Origin: Euhalothece natronophila Z-M001
GTDB lineage: Bacteria > Cyanobacteriota > Cyanobacteriia > Cyanobacteriales > Rubidibacteraceae
DNA: 64,000 nt
NCBI RefSeq assembly: GCF_007904085.1
Contig: NZ_CP042326.1
Coordinates: forward strand, 1,426,001-1,490,000
Direction of reading: 5' to 3'
The position numbers and the translations under genes are program-made. Positions 54,521 to 63,058 of this stretch are shown here, piece by piece. Positions within the stretch are counted from its first letter, which is position 1. Each line of letters starts with the position of its first letter. Under the pieces are notes generated by a model, which did not search any database, was not told the origin of the DNA, and saw only the letters and a program-made list of their open reading frames with translations.

Positions 54521-55759
54521 TCACTTACTAGAAATGGGATAAAAACTTAAAAAATAGCCCACTAAATATAACGAACCACATAAAATGACCGTTGGCGGCT
54601 GTGGATCAAGAAAAGACACCTTTTCTAAGGCAACTTCTAAACTCGAACAAGGAAAACAGTTTTTAACCTGTTGCTGCATTTCACACAACTCTTCAGGAGG
54701 CGTTGTACTATGGTCAGGAACCGGAACAGTGTAAAGGGTATCTTCAGGACGCAATAACAGGTTTAAGATACTCTTTTGATCCTTCGTGGATAAAATACCC
54801 ATAATCCAAGTTACGGGTTGCGGTAATGTATCGACATATTGTCGTAACCCCTCTGCCGCTGCCGTATTATGCGCCCCATCGAGAAGTAACGAGCGTCCTT
54901 GCCAGTTTACCCATTGTAATCGTCCTAGCCAGCGTGTTTTCCTCATCCCTTCTGTAATTGCTTGTGAGGAAATATTCCAACCCTGTTGTCGTAAATATTG
55001 CAGAGTTGCTATAGCAAGTGCTGAATTGGTTAACTGCACCTCTCCGAATAATGGCAAAGGATATTCAAGGTTATTATAAACTGCCCAGTTGGGGCTTTCA
55101 CTCCCAGTTGCAGGTTTCACCCAAGTTGTGGGACAATTCAAGGAATCTGCCCGTTGTTGAATCACTGTTGCTGCTTGTGACTCTTGGGGGGCAATAAAAG
55201 CGGGACAATTTGCTTTGAGAATCCCTGCTTTTTCGGTGGCAATTTTGCCCAGAGTATTTCCTAAAGCCTGCCAATGCTCGAAACTAACGGGAGTAATGAC
55301 TGAAGCAATGACCTCCTGTTTAACATTAGTCGCATCCAGTCTTCCCCCTAAGCCGACTTCCATTACCGCAACATCTACTTGATTTTGAGCAAAATAAAGC
55401 CACGCCGCTGCTGTCACTACTTCAAACAGGGTTGGTGTTTCTTCCCCATTTATGACTGCTTTGACTTTTTCTAAAACCTTGAGAAATTCGGTTTCTGTAA
55501 TAGGCTGTTCATTAATACTAAGGCGTTCTGTCCAGCTAATAAGATGAGGAGAGGTGTAACGTCCGACGCGATAACCCGCTTCAGTTAACACAGAGGAAAG
55601 ATAAGCACAAACTGATCCCTTCCCATTTGTTCCCGCTACATGAATGATAGGAACTTGCTTTTCAGGATTGCCCAATTTAGCCAATAAATTCTGAATACGA
55701 GTTAAGCCTAAGTTAACGCCAAAGTATTGAAAAGAGGCTAAAAATTCATCAAGTTTCAT
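54521..55759 (-). CDS. folC: Dihydrofolate/folylpolyglutamate synthase
   Basis: FolC adds glutamate to dihydropteroate and to folates. The 412-aa Mur-ligase-family protein has the P-loop HVAGTNGKGSVCAYLSS (about 41-57), SPHLISWTERLSIN, and the TVAVMEVGLGGRLDATN region (about 133-147), then LLDGAHNTAAAEGL (about 292-305). It overlaps the upstream small-protein gene by four bases (ATGA). Confidence 0.95.
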   Translation of the reverse strand: MKLDEFLASFQYFGVNLGLTRIQNLLAKLGNPEKQVPIIHVAGTNGKGSVCAYLSSVLTEAGYRVGRYTSPHLISWTERLSINEQPITETEFLKVLEKVKAVINGEETPTLFEVVTAAAWLYFAQNQVDVAVMEVGLGGRLDATNVKQEVIASVITPVSFEHWQALGNTLGKIATEKAGILKANCPAFIAPQESQAATVIQQRADSLNCPTTWVKPATGSESPNWAVYNNLEYPLPLFGEVQLTNSALAIATLQYLRQQGWNISSQAITEGMRKTRWLGRLQWVNWQGRSLLLDGAHNTAAAEGLRQYVDTLPQPVTWIMGILSTKDQKSILNLLLRPEDTLYTVPVPDHSTTPPEELCEMQQQVKNCFPCSSLEVALEKVSFLDPQPPTVILCGSLYLVGYFLSFYPISSK

Positions 55760-56022
55760 TGTTCATTTTTTACGCCACCGAGTTGCTGACGAACATCATC
55801 AATGGCAAAGTTGAGTTGGCTAATTTTATCTTCTAGGCTACGACGGGCTGATTCAATACTTTCGTCATCTTCAGCGTTTTTGGCATTTTCACTATTAAAA
55901 TTTAAGCCCTGATTGGCTTCTTTTTGACGAGAAGCCGCGATCGCGCCAATTACGCCTCCCACGACACCACCAACTAACGTTCCTAATAAAAAGCCACCAC
56001 TGAATCCATCTCGTTCACTCAT
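55756..56022 (-). CDS. Small glycine-zipper membrane protein (YtxH-like)
   Basis: An 88-aa protein with an N-terminal glycine-rich helix (GGFLLGTLVGGVVGGVIGAIAA, about 9-30) that can insert in a membrane, an acidic linker and a C-terminal helix (LEDKISQLNFAIDDVRQQLGG). Function unknown. GGAGG lies before the ATG. It is coupled to folC by an ATGA overlap and lies 18 bases after upp. Confidence 0.75.
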   Translation of the reverse strand: MSERDGFSGGFLLGTLVGGVVGGVIGAIAASRQKEANQGLNFNSENAKNAEDDESIESARRSLEDKISQLNFAIDDVRQQLGGVKNEQ

Positions 56023-56040
56023 AGTTACCTCCTATTTGAC

Positions 56041-56691
56041 TTAAGTTCCAAATGCGCGATCTCCAGCATCGCCCAAACCTGGAACAATATAACCGCGATC
56101 GTTTAATTCTTCATCCACAAACGCTGTATAAATTCTTAATTGCGGATAATTTTCACCAATTTGCTTTAATGCAGGTGGGGCAGCCACCACTGAAACAACC
56201 CGTAAAAATTCTGGATTAACCCCCCGACGAGTTAACTCCTCTAATACCATCATAATCGAACCGCCGGTGGCTAACATGGGTTCTAAGACTAAAACTCGGG
56301 TTTCGGGATCAAATTTTTCAGGAAGTTTATTTAAGTAGCAACTAGGGTTTAATGTCTCTTCATTACGCTCTAACCCCACATGATAAACTGAACACAGAGG
56401 GAGTAATGTTTGCGCGCCGTCTAATAAACTTAAGCCTGCACGTAAAATCGGAACTACCCCAATATTCACTTGCGGATTAATCATGGTCGCTGAACAAGGG
56501 GCTAATGGTGTTTCCACCTCAGTTTCCGCCGTAACTAACCAATGTCGAGAGGCTTCGTAGGTTAACCAACGTCCCAACTCTGTCATCGCTGTTTTGAATA
56601 AAGCATTGGGAGTATTTTTGTCTCGCGCCACCGCTAGCCAATGCTTAATCAGAGGATGGTCAGGGACATAAACGCGCAGTTGAAAGCTCAT
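56041..56691 (-). CDS. upp: Uracil phosphoribosyltransferase
   Basis: Upp salvages uracil with PRPP to form UMP. The 216-aa protein has VPILRAGLSLLDG (about 78-90), the PRPP loop VLEPMLATGGS, with Glu where most have Asp (about 134-144), and the uracil-binding YIVPGLGDAGDRAFGT C-terminus. The frame is open to a TTG at 56700, but the ATG at 56691 gives the usual MSFQLRVYVPDHPLI N-terminus. It is divergent from the IscB element. Confidence 0.92.
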   Translation of the reverse strand: MSFQLRVYVPDHPLIKHWLAVARDKNTPNALFKTAMTELGRWLTYEASRHWLVTAETEVETPLAPCSATMINPQVNIGVVPILRAGLSLLDGAQTLLPLCSVYHVGLERNEETLNPSCYLNKLPEKFDPETRVLVLEPMLATGGSIMMVLEELTRRGVNPEFLRVVSVVAAPPALKQIGENYPQLRIYTAFVDEELNDRGYIVPGLGDAGDRAFGT

Positions 56692-56872
56692 CTTCCACAA
56701 TTAACCCTTAATAATCACCTATTAGTCATTCCTCATCGGTAAGAGCGACAACCAATAGTCCATAAGTCATTGTTGATGATCCCTGACCAATTGTCAATCG
56801 TCCCATTTATTGAAAATAATTCTGAATTATATTGACAATCTATTTCAATAAAGCTAGAGTATAGAGATAGTG

Positions 56873-57186
56873 TTCTCCTCTCGTTGAGAAGCAGGTGGGG
56901 TGATTCCAGCCGTTCGTGAAAACCTAGACAAACCTATCTAAGGTTGGTCAAAGCTATAAGCTGACGAACGTGCAGACAAGCGTGGTAAGACCTGTAATCA
57001 GGCACACTACGTTAATTGAGTCATCACACCCAAGTGTGAACGCCAGCATTTGGCTCTGTGGGCTATGGATTAATCAAAAGGCGAAAGGTTGATAAGCCTG
57101 TGTCCTAGCCGTAAAAAGCTCTTTTAACTTTGTCGAGGCCAACTTTACTGTTCATAACAGCTTGGCTTAAGAAGCCACTAACTACC
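56873..57186 (+). ncRNA. Omega RNA (HEARO-like) of the IscB element
   Basis: A densely structured region directly upstream of iscB. Paired elements: TTCTC/GAGAA (56873-56890); CGTTCGT/ACGAACG (56911-56970) closing AACCT-ATCTA-AGGTT (56931-56945); CGTGGT/ACTACG (56981-57011) closing CCTG/CAGG; TCACAC-CCAA-GTGTGA (57024-57039); GCCA/TGGC (57042-57054); GGCTA/TAGCC (57061-57110) with ATCAA/TTGAT inside; AAAAG/CTTTT (57114-57125). IscB uses such an RNA, with its guide at the 5' end. Here the guide would be the roughly 16 bases before 56873. Boundaries and guide are inference. Confidence 0.8.
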
Positions 57187-58467
57187 ATGTCAAACTATGT
57201 GTTTGTAATTGACCAAAACCAAACACCACTAAAACCAGTCCATCCTAAAAGAGCGAGGCAATTGCTTTCTTTTGGTAAAGCTGCCGTCTTTCGACTGTTT
57301 CCTTTCACTCTCATCCTTAAACAAGAGGTGTCTGAGCCAAATGTCCACCCACTAATCCTGAAAATTGACCCAGGCTCTCAAGTAACAGGCTTCGCTTTAG
57401 TTACCGAGGGAGGAGAAGTAGTTTGGAGAATGCAACTAGAGCATCGTGGAGGGATAATCAAGAAACGTTTAGAACAAAGACGAGCCTTAAGAAGACAGCG
57501 ACGTTCAAGACTTCGTTATCGAAAGCCTCGTTTCTTAAACCGTAAGCGCAAAGAAGGATGGCTACCCCCCTCGTTAATGCACAGAGTCCAAACCACTGAG
57601 ACTTGGGTGAAACGCTTGCTCAAGTTCTGTCCGATTCAAGAAATCTGGATAGAGAGAGTTAAGTTTGATACCCAGTTGATGGAAAATCCTGAGATTAGTG
57701 GCCAGGAATATCAGCAAGGAACCTTGCAAGGCTATACTGTCCGAGAATACCTCCTCGAAAAGTGGTACAGAAAATGTACTTACTGTAAGAAAGAAGGTAT
57801 CCCTCTCCAAGTAGAACACATCTATCCTCGGTCTAAAGGAGGAAGTAACCGAGTGAGCAACCTTGGTCTGGCTTGTGAGAAGTGTAATCAAAAGAAAGGC
57901 AATACACTCATTGAAGATTTCTTGAAAAGGAAACCAACTCTCCTTGAGAGTGTCCTTAAACAAGCGAAGACTCCTCTTAAAGACACATCAGCAGTTAACG
58001 CCACCCGTAAAAAGATTGTCGAGGTAATCTCAAAACATTCCTCACTCAAAACAGCGACAGGGGCGCAAACCAAGATGAATCGAGTCCGTTTAGGATTACC
58101 AAAAGAACATTGTTTAGACGCTGCTTGTGTGGGAGAGGTTGAGAGGTTAACCATTTTGTCCGATCAACCACTAATGGTGACAGCGACAGGGACAGGAGGG
58201 AGACAAAAATGCCAAACTAATAAGTTTGGGTATCCAATCAAGCATCGTCCTTTGAGACCAATTCAAGGCTTTCAAACAGGAGACATTGTTAAAGTTGATA
58301 TCCCGAAAGGGAAAAATCAAGGTCAATGGAGAGGGCGTTTGTGTCCTTATTCGGATGGAAACTGTGAGATTTACCCGAAAGGTCGTAAAAGACTGGGAAC
58401 TAAATTATCTAATGTTTCAGAAGTAATGCATCGTAAAGATGGCTATAAATATCGCCATCAGCCTTAG
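57187..58467 (+). CDS. iscB: IscB RNA-guided HNH/RuvC nuclease
   Basis: IscB is the ancestor of Cas9 and is guided by omega RNA. The 426-aa protein shows the PLMP domain (about 1-45: VFVIDQNQTPLKPVHP), RuvC-I LKIDPGSQVTGFAL with Asp61, an Arg-rich bridge helix (LEQRRALRRQRRSRLRYRK, 95-113), RuvC-II IWIERVKF with Glu156, an HNH domain with CTYC (197-200), VEHIYPRSKGG with His211 and ACEKCNQ (230-234), RuvC-III HCLDAACVG with Asp311, and a C-terminal domain. All catalytic residues seem intact. The frame is open to a TTG at 57130, inside the RNA; the ATG at 57187 gives the family start. No transposase is adjacent. Confidence 0.93.
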   Translation: MSNYVFVIDQNQTPLKPVHPKRARQLLSFGKAAVFRLFPFTLILKQEVSEPNVHPLILKIDPGSQVTGFALVTEGGEVVWRMQLEHRGGIIKKRLEQRRALRRQRRSRLRYRKPRFLNRKRKEGWLPPSLMHRVQTTETWVKRLLKFCPIQEIWIERVKFDTQLMENPEISGQEYQQGTLQGYTVREYLLEKWYRKCTYCKKEGIPLQVEHIYPRSKGGSNRVSNLGLACEKCNQKKGNTLIEDFLKRKPTLLESVLKQAKTPLKDTSAVNATRKKIVEVISKHSSLKTATGAQTKMNRVRLGLPKEHCLDAACVGEVERLTILSDQPLMVTATGTGGRQKCQTNKFGYPIKHRPLRPIQGFQTGDIVKVDIPKGKNQGQWRGRLCPYSDGNCEIYPKGRKRLGTKLSNVSEVMHRKDGYKYRHQP

Positions 58468-58588
58468 AAATTGATTGAGATGACTAACTTTGTGGAATCA
58501 TGTCTAAGATTTTATTTACTGTTAATACCCCCATCTTTTTTTTAATAGAGACTAAACTAGAAAAGAGAGTTAAGCTAGAGAACAGTTC

Positions 58589-60121
58589 ATGACCACCGTT
58601 TCCCCTAAGCAGTCACCAACTGCAACCACCGACCACCTCTACGATGCAATTATCATTGGTTCAGGAATTGGAGGCTTAGTCACCGCCACCCAACTAGCGG
58701 CGAAAGGAGCAAATGTCCTTGTTTTAGAACGATACATTATTCCAGGAGGAAGTGCTGGTTATTTTGAACGTCAAGGCTATCGCTTTGATGTGGGGGCTTC
58801 CATGATTTTTGGCTTTGGTTCACAAGGCACAACGAACTTATTAACCCGCGCTTTAGAAGCAGTAGAAACCTCCCTTGAGACAATTCCTGATCCTGTTCAA
58901 ATTCATTATCATCTTCCGAATAATTTAGAGGTTAAAGTCCATCGGGAGTACGAAAAATTTATTCAAGAACTGATTAATCAATTTCCCCATGAAGCAGAGG
59001 GCATTCGCAAATTTTATGATGAATGTTGGCAAGTTTTTAACTGTCTCAACTCCATGGAATTACTCTCTCTAGAAGAACCGAGATATTTAACGAGAGTATT
59101 CTTTCAACATCCCTTTGCTTGTCTGGGGTTAGTGAAATATTTACCGCAAAATGTTGGCGATATTGCCCGCCGTTATATTAGTGATCCTGCGTTACTAAAA
59201 TTTATTGATATTGAATGTTATTGTTGGTCAGTTGTTCCCGCAGAAAAAACGCCGATGATTAATGCGGGAATGGTCTTTTCAGATCGACATTATGGGGGAA
59301 TTAATTATCCAAAAGGAGGCGTGGGACAAATTGCCCAAAAGTTAGTCGAAGGCTTAGAGAAAAAAGGCAGTAAAATCGAATATAAAGCCAGAGTTAAAGA
59401 AATTATTATCGAAAATAATAAAGCGGTGGGAGTGCGTTTAGCTGATGGAAGAGAATATCGAGGAAAACGGATTATTTCTAATGCGACTCGGTGGGATACC
59501 TTTGAAAAACTCTTATCGGTTCAAAAGCCGAAAAAAGAACAGAAATGGCAACAACGTTATCAAAAATCTCCCAGTTTTCTAAGCCTTCATTTAGGAGTTA
59601 AGTCTGAAATTGTTCCTGAAAATAGCGATTGTCATCATATTCTTTTAGAAGAGTGGGAAAAAATGGAAGAACCAGAAGGGACAATTTTTCTCTCCATTCC
59701 CACTCTATTAGATCCTAGTTTAGCCCCAGAAGGTTGTCATATTTTCCATGCTTTTACACCCCATTGGATTGATGATTGGCAAGGATTATCACCGCAAGAT
59801 TATGAACAGAAAAAAGAAGAAACAGCAGCGAAAGTGATTCAACGCCTAGAAAAAATCTTCCCGGGTTTAGAGGAAGGGTTAGACTATCAAGAAGTCGGAA
59901 CCCCGCGCACTCATCGACGATTTTTAGGGCGTGATGATGGGACTTATGGGCCGATTCCCCAGAAAAAATTAATGGGATTATTAGCAATGCCTTTTAATCA
60001 AACGGCAATTTCAGGATTATATTGTGTGGGAGATAGTACGTTTCCCGGTCAAGGCTTAAATGCCGTTGCATTTTCTGGTTTTGCTTGCGCCCATCGCGTG
60101 GCGGTCGATCTAGGATTGTAA
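58589..60121 (+). CDS. crtH: Carotene isomerase (CrtISO)
   Basis: CrtH isomerises poly-cis-lycopene to all-trans-lycopene. The 510-aa flavoprotein has the FAD motif [20 protein letters not shown] (about 22-41), [24 protein letters not shown] in pieces, a [15 protein letters not shown] segment (about 252-266) and the C-terminal [22 protein letters not shown] (about 476-497). Full length. Its 3' end overlaps the convergent NB-ARC gene by 12 bases. Confidence 0.92.
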   Translation: MTTVSPKQSPTATTDHLYDAIIIGSGIGGLVTATQLAAKGANVLVLERYIIPGGSAGYFERQGYRFDVGASMIFGFGSQGTTNLLTRALEAVETSLETIPDPVQIHYHLPNNLEVKVHREYEKFIQELINQFPHEAEGIRKFYDECWQVFNCLNSMELLSLEEPRYLTRVFFQHPFACLGLVKYLPQNVGDIARRYISDPALLKFIDIECYCWSVVPAEKTPMINAGMVFSDRHYGGINYPKGGVGQIAQKLVEGLEKKGSKIEYKARVKEIIIENNKAVGVRLADGREYRGKRIISNATRWDTFEKLLSVQKPKKEQKWQQRYQKSPSFLSLHLGVKSEIVPENSDCHHILLEEWEKMEEPEGTIFLSIPTLLDPSLAPEGCHIFHAFTPHWIDDWQGLSPQDYEQKKEETAAKVIQRLEKIFPGLEEGLDYQEVGTPRTHRRFLGRDDGTYGPIPQKKLMGLLAMPFNQTAISGLYCVGDSTFPGQGLNAVAFSGFACAHRVAVDLGL

Positions 60122-61420
60122 CTGTAAGCTGATATATTTTTTCAGACTGGGAATGATTGTAAATCGTGTGATGTCATTATCAGTCAATTTTTCTAATAAG
60201 CAACGTCGATTTAAAGAATTTAGGGCTGCCATGAGATAAGATAAGTCTTTGTTTTCTGAAAAACTATTTTGAATCTCTTTTAAGGTTAAGCTTTCTGAGG
60301 CTAAATGTTCTATGACTTCTTTTTCTAAGGGAGATAAACGTTGTAGTTGTTGGGAGAAGTAATGAGACATGATTTCCCCCACAAATATGCTATTGTCTTG
60401 CAGTAAATCGTTAAAGTTTCCTGCAAATAAAGTTTGAACGGTGATCGCAAGTTCATTAATGGCGACAGGATGACCTGAGTAATGGTCTAAGAGTTGAGAA
60501 AAGATGGTATCATCTTGGCAATTCAATCCTTTTTCTGAGAGAAGTTGTTCAATGCCATCTCTGGTTAAGCCTTTGAGAGTAATCATGGGTGTAGTGGAAG
60601 TTCCCCCTGTTAAAGACATTAATTCGAGAGGGGTTTCTCGGCTGAGAAGTAAGAGACTGCTTTGATGGTGAGTTTGAGTGATTTGTTTTAAAAGTTCTCC
60701 ATAGTTTTCATAGCCTGATTGGTAGTAGCCAGCGAAGTTTTGAGGCTGAAATAGGCTTTCAAAGTTATCGAGAATCACTAAACAGCGATCGCGCTGTAAT
60801 TGTTGGATCAAATCTGCAATGACAGGCGGTGTATCTGATTCTTGCGATGATTGAAAACATCTCATTAAATCAGTGAGGAGACTCTCTAAAGTGGGAACAG
60901 AACGCAAGGAAAGGTTACGCCAAATTACATAATCATAGTTACTTGCAATTTGTTCCACTAAGCGAACGGTAAACACACTTTTTCCCATTCCCGCCATCCC
61001 TAAGACAGCCACTAAGGGGAATCTCTCTTGAATGAGAAACTCTTGGGCTTGGGTGAGTTCTGTCGCGCGATCGCAGAAGGTGCTTACAATTGGTACATCT
61101 CCCCATTGGAAGTGATTAGACTCGGTTGAGTCTGGATTTCCTTGGCGAATGTATTTCTCATACTCTTCTAGGAGAATTTTTTGTAGCTTGGCAAATTTAC
61201 CTGGCCCTGATCCTTCAATGCGAAATTTCTTGTAAACTTCTCCGAGACGCTTTTGCAGGGCATTACGTTGGATCCCTAATTTCTGCGCGATCGCGCTTAA
61301 GTCTTCTCCTTCGAGGGTATCGAGTAGCACTTCTAACTCACTATCAGAGACCCCCACCCGTTTCGTAAACTTTTTCAAAAATTCTGGTGGAATAACCATA
61401 ATGTAATGTTGGCGCTGCAT
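60110..61420 (-). CDS. HTH-NB-ARC STAND NTPase lacking a sensor domain
   Basis: The N-terminal HTH module (about 15-75: [37 protein letters not shown] in pieces) precedes an NB-ARC ATPase with Walker A GMAGMGKS (141-148), Walker B LVILDNFE (214-221), [11 protein letters not shown] and a GxP-like [11 protein letters not shown], then a winged helix. Related cyanobacterial proteins continue into WD40 or TPR sensor repeats; this one ends at residue 436. Its promoter lies within a perfect 10-bp inverted repeat. Such proteins act as signalling or defence switches; role here is inference. Confidence 0.8.
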   Translation of the reverse strand: MQRQHYIMVIPPEFLKKFTKRVGVSDSELEVLLDTLEGEDLSAIAQKLGIQRNALQKRLGEVYKKFRIEGSGPGKFAKLQKILLEEYEKYIRQGNPDSTESNHFQWGDVPIVSTFCDRATELTQAQEFLIQERFPLVAVLGMAGMGKSVFTVRLVEQIASNYDYVIWRNLSLRSVPTLESLLTDLMRCFQSSQESDTPPVIADLIQQLQRDRCLVILDNFESLFQPQNFAGYYQSGYENYGELLKQITQTHHQSSLLLLSRETPLELMSLTGGTSTTPMITLKGLTRDGIEQLLSEKGLNCQDDTIFSQLLDHYSGHPVAINELAITVQTLFAGNFNDLLQDNSIFVGEIMSHYFSQQLQRLSPLEKEVIEHLASESLTLKEIQNSFSENKDLSYLMAALNSLNRRCLLEKLTDNDITRFTIIPSLKKYISLQLQS

Positions 61421-61426
61421 TTTAAT

Positions 61427-61460
61427 CTCACTTTATCATATTGTTTAGGAATAAAGTGAG
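61427..61460 (-). promoter_or_regulatory. Perfect 10-bp inverted repeat over the NB-ARC gene promoter
   Basis: CTCACTTTAT (61427-61436), 14 bases, ATAAAGTGAG (61451-61460). On the minus strand a -10-like TATGAT overlaps the proximal arm, seven bases before the ATG. An extra GTGAG follows at 61462. A repressor bound here would block initiation. The same TAAAGTGAG half-site occurs at the GTPase operon promoter (62468-62476). Confidence 0.7.
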
Positions 61461-61506
61461 AGTGAGAGGCGCGATATAGCCCGATCGCGCTCTTAGTCTT
61501 CTCCTT

Positions 61507-61550
61507 GTGAAGTTGGCAATGTAGCGCACTGGGTAACATCTGTTACTGTT
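61507..61550. repeat. Imperfect direct repeat, left copy (flanks Uma2 gene)
   Basis: The stretch GAAGTTGGCAATGTAGCGCA...ATCTGTTACTG matches the copy near 62233-62273 at about 35 of 40 positions. The pair flanks the Uma2 gene. The right copy runs directly into a hicA-like fragment. Confidence 0.7.
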
Positions 61551-61586
61551 AAAAAAAGGGTTGATCTTTTCCGCTAATAAATAAAC

Positions 61587-62165
61587 ATGGAAACAGTATT
61601 AAATCTAGACCCAATTGTCAATCTCACCCGAGAAAAGTTTTATCAACTGTGTTTGGCTAATCCTGATGTTTTGATGGAGCGATCGCCAAAAGGGGAATTA
61701 ATTACCATGTCGCCAATCGGAGGAGAAGGAGGTCGTCAGGAAGCCAATTTAATCGCTCAACTCTGGGTTTGGAACGAAAAAAACCAGTTAGGTGTTGTAT
61801 TTAGCTCTCAGACGATATTTAGCTTGCCAAATGGAGGCGATCGCGCTCCTGATGTAGCTTGGGTGGAAAAACAACGCTGGGAAAACTTAACTCAGGAAGC
61901 AAGAGAAGGATTTCCGCCCCTTTGCCCAGACTTCGTGATCGAGTTGAGATCCCGCAGCGATCGCTTGCAACCCCTTCGAGAAAAAATGCAAGAATACTTA
62001 GCTTCTGGGCTACAGTTAGGGTGGTTAATCAATCCGAAAGACGGACAAGTTGAAATTTATCGATCGCGATCAGAACAAGTGCAGGTGCAATCAATGCCCG
62101 CTATTCTTTTAGGAGAAGATATCTTGCCAGGGTTTGAACTATCTTTAGACCTGAATCAACTTTGA
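61587..62165 (+). CDS. Uma2-family (DUF820) endonuclease-like protein
   Basis: A PD-(D/E)XK-like fold protein (192 aa) abundant in cyanobacteria and linked to mobile DNA. The core is visible: GELITMSPIGGEGGR, the catalytic RAPDVAWV (Asp about 91), PDFVIELRSRSDRL (Glu-x-Arg; family usually ExK or ExxS) and MQEYLASGLQLGWLINP. It is flanked by direct repeats, which suggests insertion or duplication. Function as a nuclease is not established for most members. Confidence 0.85.
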   Translation: METVLNLDPIVNLTREKFYQLCLANPDVLMERSPKGELITMSPIGGEGGRQEANLIAQLWVWNEKNQLGVVFSSQTIFSLPNGGDRAPDVAWVEKQRWENLTQEAREGFPPLCPDFVIELRSRSDRLQPLREKMQEYLASGLQLGWLINPKDGQVEIYRSRSEQVQVQSMPAILLGEDILPGFELSLDLNQL

Positions 62166-62232
62166 AATAATTTTCCTCAGTTGCAATCATTAATGGCTCT
62201 TCATTAATCTAACATTGTATGATTTCACCTTC

Positions 62233-62273
62233 CGAAGTTAGCAAGGTAGCGCCCTGAGCAACATCTGTTACTG
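62233..62273. repeat. Imperfect direct repeat, right copy
   Basis: GAAGTTAGCAAGGTAGCGCC...ATCTGTTACTG, the partner of the copy near 61507-61550. It continues into GGTGATCATGTGAAAATG, the start of the hicA-like remnant. Confidence 0.7.
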
Positions 62274-62287
62274 GTGATCATGTGAAA

Positions 62288-62431
62288 ATGCGTCGCTTGA
62301 TTGAGACAGGTAAAGAGACTCTAACCATTCCTAAACATAAGCAGCTAGATACAGGAACTTGTCGAGCGATTCTCAAACAAGCAAGTCAATATATTTCGCT
62401 TTCAGAACTAGCTGAGTATTTTTATGAGTGA
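62288..62431 (+). pseudogene. HicA-toxin-like remnant
   Basis: A 47-codon open stretch with the C-terminal half of a HicA RNase: GDHVKMRR just before and at the start, TLTIPKHKQLDTGTCRAILKQA, and a YISLSELAEYF tail. HicA proteins have GSHxxM...PxH..L..GTxxxILKQA. The usual first 20-25 residues are missing, replaced by the repeat with an in-frame stop. No hicB gene is beside it. Probably a decayed toxin gene. The rest of the 452-base gap holds the repeat and the GTPase operon promoter. Confidence 0.65.
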
Positions 62432-62453
62432 GGGGTTGCTCTCATTTTTAGGG

Positions 62454-62490
62454 TTGATAAGTGAGGTTAAAGTGAGATACTATAGCTCAC
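62454..62490 (+). promoter_or_regulatory. Promoter and operator of the GTPase operon
   Basis: TTGATA (62454-62459), an 18-base spacer and TACTAT (62478-62483) form a good sigma70-type promoter. A GTGAG-9-CTCAC inverted repeat (62472-62490) brackets the -10 exactly, and a further AAGTGAG lies at 62459-62465. TTAAAGTGAG matches nine of ten bases of the NB-ARC operator arm. This is an apparent repressor site. Confidence 0.65.
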
Positions 62491-62617
62491 ATAAAAGCTA
62501 AAGGATCATTCAGTCATTTTCTGCTATGGTGGGAGTTACAGAAATGAGTTTCTTTTCTCACAAGACAATAGTAGATGGGCTGGGTATCTGATCCGCTCAA
62601 ACTTTGGAGAAAAACCC

Positions 62618-63019
62618 ATGAGTCAGAATTCTTCCCGCCGTCAGAAAGCAGCGAAATGGGCTGGAAAAGCGTCTTTATTCGTAGCGAATCAATATTTGAA
62701 ACCAAAGCAACAACAAGGGAAAACCTCTCCAGAAACGGAAGAGAAACTCGCTCAAACAGCCTCGGAAACCCCTCAAGAAATCAAAGAAAAGCCCGATCAA
62801 AAATCTCGTCGTCGAAAAGTTGGGAAATGGGGAAAGCAAGCCTCTTTATTCGCAGCGAAAGAGTATCTTCGGCGGAATGATCAACAAGTATCTGAACAGA
62901 AAAAGCCCACACTTCTCGAAACCTTTTTAGAAATTATCAAAGTCAGCGTCTATGCAATCTGCGCGATCGCGCTGAGTATTTTATTATTAACCCTTCGCTT
63001 TGGCTATGGTGTCCGTTAA
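62618..63019 (+). CDS. Membrane-anchored protein with internal duplication
   Basis: Function not recognised. The 133-aa protein has two similar basic helical units: KAAKWAGKASLFVANQYLKP (about 10-29) and RKVGKWGKQASLFAAKEYL (about 67-85), joined by a Gln/Lys/Glu-rich linker. A single C-terminal membrane helix (about 104-127) ends in RFGYGVR. It is 39 bases upstream of the TerB-GTPase gene and probably works with it, perhaps recruiting it to the membrane; this is inference. Confidence 0.65.
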   Translation: MSQNSSRRQKAAKWAGKASLFVANQYLKPKQQQGKTSPETEEKLAQTASETPQEIKEKPDQKSRRRKVGKWGKQASLFAAKEYLRRNDQQVSEQKKPTLLETFLEIIKVSVYAICAIALSILLLTLRFGYGVR

Positions 63020-63058
63020 ATTTTTCTAATCAATCTATCATCAACTGGGAGTAAAATC

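Noticed and set aside
57130-57186. TTG-started extension of iscB
   Set aside because: It lies in the structured RNA region, has no ribosome site and the family N-terminus begins at the ATG at 57187.
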